In this document: positions 49,518-56,447 of the stretch, piece after piece
How the letters are laid out: each line of letters starts with the position of its first letter
Position numbering within the stretch: position 1 is the first letter of the stretch
Notes under the pieces: generated by a model
What the model was told of the DNA's origin: nothing
Databases searched by the model: none
Seen by the model: only the letters and a program-made list of their open reading frames with translations
Position numbers and translations under genes: made by a program
Origin: CAVEFW01 sp964579575
GTDB lineage: Bacteria; Actinomycetota; Coriobacteriia; Coriobacteriales; Eggerthellaceae
NCBI GenBank assembly: GCA_964579575.1
Contig: CAZOGL010000001.1
Coordinates: forward strand, 62,001-126,000
Direction: 5' to 3'
DNA: 64,000 nt

Positions 49518-51074
49518 TTAGAAGTGGACGCTGACGACGGTGCCGACCTCGAGGAGCTCCCACAACTCGGCAGCCTTGTCGAGGGGGAGGTTGACGCATC
49601 CACCACTGCCGGTGGATTGGTAATGGTACAGGTCCCCGCCCCACCCTTGTGTTTGCCACGTCGCATCATGGAATCCGATGAAGTTGCTGATGAAGGGCAT
49701 CCAATAGCTCACCTCGTGGCGATAGGTGACCGTGACGTCCTCGGTTGTGCCGTCGCTGTTGGTGACGGTGCTTGTCGCGGAGGACTGCAAGACACTCGGG
49801 CTCTCTTTGCTGTTGATCACGTAGACGCCAGTGGGGGTGTCGTAGTAGCCGTTGTCCCATCCCGTGATGACGTCGGTCTCCCAAAGGATGTTGTCGTTCT
49901 CGTCGTAGACGCGGGCATGTTGTTCGGTGATGTCGACATCGGCGTAGTAGCCAAAGTCGGGGCCGTCGGGGCCTTTGTAACCATTGCCCTCGACGTTGCA
50001 CTCCACCTCGATTGTGCCCTTGGAGTTGTTCGCGATACCCTGGTCGACGGCGGCGCGCAACGTGTTCCGGTCGACATCCCATCCATATGTGCCGCCTGAG
50101 ACAGAAATCGCCTTGCCATCGGCGCGTACATAGTTGTGTGTGCCTCCGACCGTATCGAGTGAGGCGGCGAGGCGGTCAAACCACGCGTCGAAACCCTCTT
50201 GGGAGGGGGTGACGTTGTAGTCGGCATCGACGGTGACCCATTCGAGCGCATACTTGCGATTGACGACGCATGAGCCCGATGAGCCGAGTTGGAGCGTGAA
50301 GTTGAAGTCGTAGAGCTTGTTGAGTTGGCTCGCCTCTTTTTCGAGCTGGTCGGTGGTGGCGACTGCCTTGCCCTCCTGTGTTGTGTTCGAGGGGGCGAGG
50401 TCCTCCGTGCCGAGCGCGATAGAGGTCTGCCATTGCGTCACGGCGTCCTTCGCCTTGGCGACGACGCTTTCGGCGGAAAGGACTGTTCCGGGATTTGATG
50501 GGGCGACGACCCAGGTGTTTGACGGCGCATCGTAGGACAGCGTGGCGTCAGAGGCGGGGGTGGCGGTTGCGTTGTGGGTCTCGACTAGGGAGGTGATGGT
50601 TGCGGTAAGCGTCTCCTCGTCGAATGTGGCTACGTCGCGTGCGTTGACCGTGCGTGTCGCGAAAAGCTCGAGGGGCCAAGTGGCAGCGTTTCCCTTGAGG
50701 TTGAGGGACTCGACGGTTGCGTTCGAGGGTGCAAGACCCATATCGGAGCTGGAAAGCGTTGTGTTCTCGCCCTCGCCCGTCAAGGTGAGTTTGAAGTCAG
50801 TGACGCATTGCGGAATCTTCGCGTTTGCCTCCTCGTAGGTCATCATGCCAAGGTTGGTGCTTCCGACTGTTGTGTTCGGGAAGAGGTGGCTTTGGAAGAA
50901 GCTCATTCCGGATAGGTAGATGATGACGAGGACGAAAGCCACCGCTGTTGCGATAAGGGCATTTCTCTTCCAAGGCGCGATGGGTTCTTGTGGGCGTCTT
51001 GTCGGCTTGTAGCTGCTGTTGTTCCTGCGCGGGGCGCTTATTGTTGGTGTGGTCTGTCTTCTTTGCGTTGGCAT
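49518..51074 (-). CDS. Membrane-anchored L,D-transpeptidase (YkuD) with PG-binding-4 domain
   Basis: 518 residues. Basic cytoplasmic head (1-37), one transmembrane helix (about 39-60), a large extracytoplasmic region (about 70-370, PG_binding_4-like) and a C-terminal YkuD domain with the catalytic His/Cys region: GFHDATWQTQGWGG and STGSGGCVNLPLDKAAELW. It makes 3-3 peptidoglycan cross-links or attaches proteins to the wall. Start ATG at 51074; the upstream region (51075-51403) contains assembly gap 2. It converges with the MoaE-like gene. Confidence 0.92.
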   Translation of the reverse strand: MPTQRRQTTPTISAPRRNNSSYKPTRRPQEPIAPWKRNALIATAVAFVLVIIYLSGMSFFQSHLFPNTTVGSTNLGMMTYEEANAKIPQCVTDFKLTLTGEGENTTLSSSDMGLAPSNATVESLNLKGNAATWPLELFATRTVNARDVATFDEETLTATITSLVETHNATATPASDATLSYDAPSNTWVVAPSNPGTVLSAESVVAKAKDAVTQWQTSIALGTEDLAPSNTTQEGKAVATTDQLEKEASQLNKLYDFNFTLQLGSSGSCVVNRKYALEWVTVDADYNVTPSQEGFDAWFDRLAASLDTVGGTHNYVRADGKAISVSGGTYGWDVDRNTLRAAVDQGIANNSKGTIEVECNVEGNGYKGPDGPDFGYYADVDITEQHARVYDENDNILWETDVITGWDNGYYDTPTGVYVINSKESPSVLQSSATSTVTNSDGTTEDVTVTYRHEVSYWMPFISNFIGFHDATWQTQGWGGDLYHYQSTGSGGCVNLPLDKAAELWELLEVGTVVSVHF

Positions 51075-51114
51075 ACGGCTATTCTAGCAAGACGTAAGGG
51101 TTCGTGTGACGAGT

Positions 51115-51245
51115 CTTGCCCAAAAGGGTCTTGTCCAAAAGGGCTNNNNNNNNNNNNNNNNNNNNNNNNNNNNNNNNNNNNNNNNNNNNNNNNNNNNNNN
51201 NNNNNNNNNNNNNNNNNNNNNNNNNNNNNNNNNNNNNNNNNNNNN
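51115..51245. other. Assembly gap of 100 N preceded by a 16-bp direct repeat
   Basis: Ns at 51146-51245. To the left, TCTTGCCCAAAAGGG is repeated as TCTTGTCCAAAAGGG right up to the gap. To the right the sequence shares no obvious overlap. The gap sits in the divergent spacer between the transpeptidase and lysA, so the lysA promoter may be missing; nothing else is seen in 51246-51403. Confidence 0.9.
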
Positions 51246-51403
51246 AGCGCAACAACCAGGGTGCAACCATCAGGGTGGCGCCGCTAGCGGCAAATTTAAC
51301 GAACGCGAAAAAAACGACTTCTCGCGAATGGTATCCTTACCCAATTACACAACGTGATGTTGCGGTGGAACGCTATACCGCAAAGCCTGAGAAGGAGAGT
51401 TGG

Positions 51404-52762
51404 ATGTCTCTGCCAAAACCCAACCTGGACGCCGTGGCTGATGGTCGCACCACCATGGAGTTGGGCGACGTTTTGCCTATGACGGCGGAAGTGCGCGACA
51501 ATCGCCTGTTTATCGGCGGCGTCGACATGACCGACCTTGCCCGCGAGCAAGGCACTGCGCTTTATGTCTTTGACGAGGCAGATCTGCGCAACCGCATGAC
51601 GGCGTATCGCCAGGCGTTCGCGGAAAACTACCCGAAGCCGGCGCATATCGCCTATGCGTCCAAAGCCTTCCTCAACAAGGAGATGTGTCGCATTGCAGCT
51701 GAGCTCGGCATGAGCTTGGACGTTTCCGGCGGCGGTGAGCTGGCGTGTGCGCGTATGGCCGGTTTCCCGGTTGAGCGCGTCATCGTCCACGGCAACAACA
51801 AGACACCGCTTGAGCTCGAGGAGGCAATCTCTGCGGGCGTCGGTCGTATCGTCGTCGATAGCCGCATCGAGTTGGCACGCGTCAGCGAGATCGCCGGACG
51901 GCTTGGAGTCACGCAGGATATCTACATGCGCATCACGCCCGGCGTCGAGGCCGATACTCATGAGTACATCCGCACGGGGTGTGAGGACAGCAAGTTCGGC
52001 TTTACGATGCGTGAGGATTTTGCGTTTACGTGCGTCAAGAACGCGCTCGAAGCCCCCAACGTCCGCTTGGCGGGTCTCCATTGCCATATCGGCAGCCAGA
52101 TTTTCGCGCTGCACTCCTTCCGCGAGGCGGTTGACGTCATGGTTGAGTTTATCGCCCGTATCAAGGAGACCTACGGCTACGTCATCGAGGAGCTTGATCT
52201 CGGCGGTGGTTTGGGCATCGCCTATACCGTGGCGGACAAACCGAGCACCATTGCGCAGTTTGCGGAGATGACATGCAGCGCTGTCAAGGATGCATGCGAG
52301 CGCTTCGGAGTCGAGCTGCCCGAGATCGGTGTTGAGCCTGGCCGCAGCATCGTCGCGGTTCCCGGTGTCACGCTGTACACGGTCGGTATCCTGAAGACGT
52401 TGCCGGGCATTCGTAACATCGTCGCTGTCGACGGTGGCATGTCGGACAACATTCGTCCTGCCCTGTATGGCAGCGAATACGAGGCGGTTGTCGCAAACAA
52501 GGCAGGCCAGCCGCGCGACAAGGTCGTTACCTTGGTCGGCAAGCACTGCGAGAGCGGCGACTATATCTTGGCTGACGGCTCGATTCAGACGCCCGATCTA
52601 GATGACATCGTTTGCGTGTTCGGCACGGGTGCCTATTGCTCCACGATGAGCAGCAATTACAACGGCCAGGTCAAGCCTGCCGTCATCTTCGTAAAGGACG
52701 GGGTCGCGCGCGTTGTGACCCGTCGGGAGACGTACGACGACTTGTACGTCCGTGACCTATAA
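51404..52762 (+). CDS. lysA: Diaminopimelate decarboxylase
   Basis: 452 residues, PLP-dependent fold III. It removes CO2 from meso-diaminopimelate to give lysine. The PLP lysine is in IAYASKAFLNKEM (about residue 85), with HCHIGSQIF, DLGGGLGIAY, GVEPGRSIVA and the substrate-binding CESGDYILADGSIQ all present. Start at the ATG at 51404 (MSLPKPNLDA), behind GAAGGAGAG; translation through the N gap is rejected. It is followed after 62 bp by hom, forming an aspartate-family amino-acid pair. Confidence 0.96.
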   Translation: MSLPKPNLDAVADGRTTMELGDVLPMTAEVRDNRLFIGGVDMTDLAREQGTALYVFDEADLRNRMTAYRQAFAENYPKPAHIAYASKAFLNKEMCRIAAELGMSLDVSGGGELACARMAGFPVERVIVHGNNKTPLELEEAISAGVGRIVVDSRIELARVSEIAGRLGVTQDIYMRITPGVEADTHEYIRTGCEDSKFGFTMREDFAFTCVKNALEAPNVRLAGLHCHIGSQIFALHSFREAVDVMVEFIARIKETYGYVIEELDLGGGLGIAYTVADKPSTIAQFAEMTCSAVKDACERFGVELPEIGVEPGRSIVAVPGVTLYTVGILKTLPGIRNIVAVDGGMSDNIRPALYGSEYEAVVANKAGQPRDKVVTLVGKHCESGDYILADGSIQTPDLDDIVCVFGTGAYCSTMSSNYNGQVKPAVIFVKDGVARVVTRRETYDDLYVRDL

Positions 52763-52824
52763 TGGATAAGACGAATGGATAAAACGGCAAACATCGAGAA
52801 CATATTCACGGGAAGGTAGGAATT

Positions 52825-54111
52825 ATGAGCGTAAAGATTGGCTTGGTGGGAACGGGTACGGTCGGCGGCGGTTGCCTCGAAATCCTCGCGAACCACAAAG
52901 ATGATTTCAAGCGTCACTACGGCATCGACCTCGAACTCGCGGGCGTGTGCTCGCTTGAGACCGAGACGGCCGAGAAGTACGGCCTGATGGATATCTTCAC
53001 GAAGGACTTCAATGACCTTTTGAGCAACCCCGAGATCGATATCATCATTGAGCTCATCGGTGGCACCACCTTCGCCAAGAAGGTCGTCATGGGCGCCCTT
53101 GAGGCCGGCAAGAACGTCGTAACTGCCAACAAGGCTCTCATGGCCACCTGTGGCGAGGAGATCATGGGCCTGGCTTCTGCCAAGGGCAAGGACATCGCAT
53201 TTGAGGCGAGCGTCGGCGGTGGCATCCCCATCATCGGTCCTTTGAAGAGCCAGCTCATCTCCAATGAGATCATGAAGGTTATGGGTATCGTGAACGGCAC
53301 GACCAACTACATGCTCACCCGCATCTCGCAAGGCCTGACCTATGAGGATGCGCTCAAGGAGGCTCAAGCGAAAGGCTTTGCCGAGGCGAATCCCTCCGCA
53401 GACGTCGACGGCTTTGACGCTGCTGCAAAGATCGCCATCCTCGCATCCATCGCTTTCAACTCCCGTGTCGTCATGGACGATGTGTACACCACCGGCATCA
53501 CCAACATCACCCCGCTCGACCTTGAGGCCGCTGACGACCTCGGCTATTGCGTGAAGTTGCTCGCTATCGCCAACCGTTGCGCGGGCGGTATTGATGTTCG
53601 CGTCCATCCCACGATGCTTCGCAAGAACCACCAACTCGCGACGGTCAACGGGGTAGACAATGCCATCTTTGTCGTAGGCGATGCCGTGGGAGAGACGATG
53701 TTCTACGGTCCGGGCGCCGGTTCTGGCCCTGCTGCCAGCGCTGTTATGGGCGACGTGCTTGAGGTTGCTCGCCGTATCCAGATGGGAATCGGCCCGGTTC
53801 TCGGTTGTACGTGCACTGACAAGTTGCCGATTGCTCCTATCGAGGATCTTGAGACTCGTTACTATGTCCGCTTCAACGTCACGGATCGCCCCGGTGTCCT
53901 CGCTGCCATGACTACGGTCTTTGCCAAGAACAACGTCAGCATCCACAGCGTCATGCAGCGCGGCAAGGTCGATCATGACAACGAGACGGTCAACATCATC
54001 TACATCACCCACACGGCGAAGGAGAGCGCGATTCGCGCAAGCCTCGACGAGATCGCAGCGATGGAGAACGTGTTGCATGCCGAGCCGTCCCTCATTCGTG
54101 TGGAGCGCTAA
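52825..54111 (+). CDS. hom: Homoserine dehydrogenase
   Basis: 428 residues. NAD(P)-binding N-terminus (KIGLVGTGTVGGGCLEIL), catalytic domain (GIVNGTTNYMLTRISQGLTY and the Lys-containing PSADVDGFDAAAKIAIL) and a C-terminal ACT domain from about 350 (YYVRFNVTDRPGVLAAM) that normally gives feedback inhibition by threonine. It reduces aspartate semialdehyde to homoserine for threonine and methionine. GGTAGGAATT precedes the ATG. Downstream of lysA, likely the same transcription unit. Confidence 0.97.
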   Translation: MSVKIGLVGTGTVGGGCLEILANHKDDFKRHYGIDLELAGVCSLETETAEKYGLMDIFTKDFNDLLSNPEIDIIIELIGGTTFAKKVVMGALEAGKNVVTANKALMATCGEEIMGLASAKGKDIAFEASVGGGIPIIGPLKSQLISNEIMKVMGIVNGTTNYMLTRISQGLTYEDALKEAQAKGFAEANPSADVDGFDAAAKIAILASIAFNSRVVMDDVYTTGITNITPLDLEAADDLGYCVKLLAIANRCAGGIDVRVHPTMLRKNHQLATVNGVDNAIFVVGDAVGETMFYGPGAGSGPAASAVMGDVLEVARRIQMGIGPVLGCTCTDKLPIAPIEDLETRYYVRFNVTDRPGVLAAMTTVFAKNNVSIHSVMQRGKVDHDNETVNIIYITHTAKESAIRASLDEIAAMENVLHAEPSLIRVER

Positions 54112-54122
54112 AGGGGAACGTC

Positions 54123-55280
54123 ATGGCAAGGCGCTATGTCACTATCCAGACCGACGGCAGGAAGCCGGCTAACGCGGCCAACGCTCTCGTCTCGGTCATC
54201 ATGCCGATTTACAATGCCGAGCCCTTTCTTGACCAAGCGCTCAATAGTGTGCGTGGCCAAACGCACAAGAACATAGAGATTATCTGCGTCAACGACGGAT
54301 CTACCGACCAGTCTCTATCCATCATTAAAAGGCATGCCGCTGAGGATGAGCGCATCGTCGTCATCGACAAGGAAAACGAGGGATACGGCGCTGGTTGCAA
54401 CCGCGGTCTTGACGAGGCCCATGGTGAATGGATCGCTATCCTTGAGCCGGACGATTGGATTGAGCCGGGCATGTTCAAGGACATGCTCGAGTTTGCCGCC
54501 TCGTTCTTGCAGCGCATCGATATCATCAAGACCCCGTATTGGCGTATCACCGACCCCGACACGCACGCCGAGGCGAAGCTGAACTGCCCGTTCAACCGTC
54601 GCGTGCAAACGAGCAAGGTGCCCTTCACCATCGGTGAGTGCCCCGAGCTCCTCCGTCACCACCCGTGCATTTGGAGCGCCCTGTATCGCAGGGATTTTCT
54701 GATAGAGAAGGGAATCCGTTTCATGCCGATTCCCGGTGCGGGTTGGGCGGACAATCCGTTTTTGATCGAGACGATGTGCCAGGCTAGGGCCATCGTCTAC
54801 CTTGACCAAGCCTATTACTGCTATCGAGAAGAGACGAAGAAAAAGACCGCCATGTTCCATGAGAAGCAGTGGCGCATCCCCTTCGCTCGTTGGAACGACA
54901 TGCAGGAGATTATCGAGCGTTTGGGGGTGAGTGACCCCGGCGTGTTGAGCGCACATATCAAGCGTGGGTTCACCTATGCGGGAGGGGTGCTTGAGCACAA
55001 CGACATGGACAACAACCCCGAGATCGCCGAGGCGTTGGAGGGTATGTTTAAGAAGATGGACCCTGCGCTCGCGTTCGCGGAGAAGGACACCCCTCCAGGG
55101 ATGAAGCGTTTGTTTGCGGAGGTGCGCGGCATCGAATGCCCGAAGTTGAGCGACGCGCGATTCAAGATTCATGAGATCGGGCTCGGCCTCTACGCTTTAA
55201 GGAATGTCGGAATCAAGCAATCGGTTTCGGCCACAGCGCACTATCTCTTCGTGAAGAAGAACCGATCGGCTGGCAGGTAA
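54123..55280 (+). CDS. GT2-family glycosyltransferase
   Basis: 385 residues. GT-A domain at 20-250: SVIMPIYNAEPFLDQALNSV, IICVNDGSTDQSL (nucleotide-sugar Asp), NRGLDEAHGEWIAILEPDDW (DxD-like EPDD). It transfers a sugar to a cell-surface acceptor in the cytoplasm or at the membrane; no transmembrane helix is evident. Its ATG is 11 bp after hom, so it may be co-transcribed with it although unrelated. The C-terminal 130 residues do not suggest a further known domain. Donor and acceptor unknown. Confidence 0.88.
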   Translation: MARRYVTIQTDGRKPANAANALVSVIMPIYNAEPFLDQALNSVRGQTHKNIEIICVNDGSTDQSLSIIKRHAAEDERIVVIDKENEGYGAGCNRGLDEAHGEWIAILEPDDWIEPGMFKDMLEFAASFLQRIDIIKTPYWRITDPDTHAEAKLNCPFNRRVQTSKVPFTIGECPELLRHHPCIWSALYRRDFLIEKGIRFMPIPGAGWADNPFLIETMCQARAIVYLDQAYYCYREETKKKTAMFHEKQWRIPFARWNDMQEIIERLGVSDPGVLSAHIKRGFTYAGGVLEHNDMDNNPEIAEALEGMFKKMDPALAFAEKDTPPGMKRLFAEVRGIECPKLSDARFKIHEIGLGLYALRNVGIKQSVSATAHYLFVKKNRSAGR

Positions 55281-55343
55281 GCCAATGATCCGCAGGTGGG
55301 AATTGGTTCTTGCCTGCGGCTTTTTCATCAGAAAGCAGGAATA

Positions 55344-55946
55344 ATGAACTTTCACAAGGCGTCTTTTACGGCTGCGTACGGGGTGAGCTCCCAGCTCCCG
55401 CCTTCTTCCGGTCCCGAGGTGTCGTTTTGCGGTCGTTCCAATGTGGGGAAGAGCAGCCTGTTGAACAAGCTCATGTGCCGCAAGGGCCTTGCGAAGGTTT
55501 CGTCGGTCCCCGGAAAGACAGCGACTATCAACTTTTACGACGTTGATGGAGCGGATTTCGTCGACCTTCCAGGGTATGGATATGCGAAGGTCTCCAAGCA
55601 GGAGAAGGGTCGATGGTCCGAGCTTATCGAGGGTTACTTCAACCAAAGACGCGCCTTCGCCTTGGCTGTCGTCTTGGTCGATATCCGCCACGAGGCGAGC
55701 AAGCTCGATATCAACATGATCAATTTCTTGGAGGAGGCGGATTTGCCGTACATGGTGGTCTTGACCAAGGCGGACAAGCTCTCCAAGCAACAGACCACAA
55801 AACAGACGGCTGCGATTCGCCGCCAGCTCGCGTTGCCGGATGACGTCGAATTCCTCGCAGTGAGCAGCGAGAACGGATACCACATCGACGAGCTCCGCGC
55901 CCTCATTGAATTCTATGTCGATGGGCCTTTGGAAGAGGAATCTTAA
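55344..55946 (+). CDS. engB: Ribosome biogenesis GTPase EngB/YsxC
   Basis: 200 residues, TrmE-Era-EngA-YihA-Septin GTPase. G1 GRSNVGKSSLLNKL, G2 region GKTATINFY, G3 VDLPGYGYAKV, G4 TKADKL and G5 VSSENG are all complete. It helps assemble the 50S subunit. The ATG at 55344 has GCAGGA upstream; the longer frame from 55296 crosses it. It begins 63 bp after the glycosyltransferase and ends at a terminator. Confidence 0.96.
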   Translation: MNFHKASFTAAYGVSSQLPPSSGPEVSFCGRSNVGKSSLLNKLMCRKGLAKVSSVPGKTATINFYDVDGADFVDLPGYGYAKVSKQEKGRWSELIEGYFNQRRAFALAVVLVDIRHEASKLDINMINFLEEADLPYMVVLTKADKLSKQQTTKQTAAIRRQLALPDDVEFLAVSSENGYHIDELRALIEFYVDGPLEEES

Positions 55947-55984
55947 AGCTTCTGGTAGGTTGTGTTAGTAGGTTGAGCTAACCA

Positions 55985-56033
55985 CCCCGTGTCGGGATTG
56001 CCTTAATCTGGCTTTCCTTGACACGGGGTTTTG
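55985..56033 (+). terminator. Terminator after engB
   Basis: CCCCGTGTC (55985-55993) pairs with GACACGGGG (56020-56028) around a 26-base loop that itself can fold; TTTTG follows. Confidence 0.75.
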
Positions 56034-56039
56034 CGTTTT

Positions 56040-56334
56040 ATGGGATAGGTAGATAGGTAGGTGTAGGTGGGTAGGTGGGTAGGTGGGTAGGNNNNNNNNN
56101 NNNNNNNNNNNNNNNNNNNNNNNNNNNNNNNNNNNNNNNNNNNNNNNNNNNNNNNNNNNNNNNNNNNNNNNNNNNNNNNNNNNNNNNNNNNATGGGATAG
56201 GTAGATAGGTAGGTGTAGGTGGGTAGGTGGGTAGGTGGGTAGGTGGTTAGGTGTAGGTAGATAGGTAGGTAGGCACGTAGATGAGTAGATAGGTGGGTGG
56301 GTAGGTAGATACCTAGATACCTAGATACCTAGAA
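56040..56334. repeat. GGTA/GATA tetranucleotide repeat tract spanning a 100-N gap, upstream of the adhesin gene
   Basis: A GTAGGT/GATAGG-type microsatellite fills the space ahead of the surface-protein gene. Ns occupy 56092-56191, and the 52 bases before the gap are identical to the 52 bases after it (ATGGGATAGG...GGGTAGG). It continues to 56290 and ends in three GATACCTA units (about 56308-56331). The true copy number is unknown. The rest of 56335-56447 is the likely leader, with AAAGGAGACC before the start codon. Confidence 0.92.
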
Positions 56335-56447
56335 AGTTTGTAGAAAAGGTGATGGCGCGAATTATCCTGCGCAACCTTTTTCCACATGATACGTTACCCG
56401 TGCAACCCCGAAACATAGCTTGCACACGCCGAGCGAAAGGAGACCTC

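Noticed and set aside
51116..51403. LysA N-terminal extension through the N gap
   Set aside because: The frame is open only because Ns translate as X; MSLPKPNLDA at 51404 has a ribosome binding site and a normal family start.
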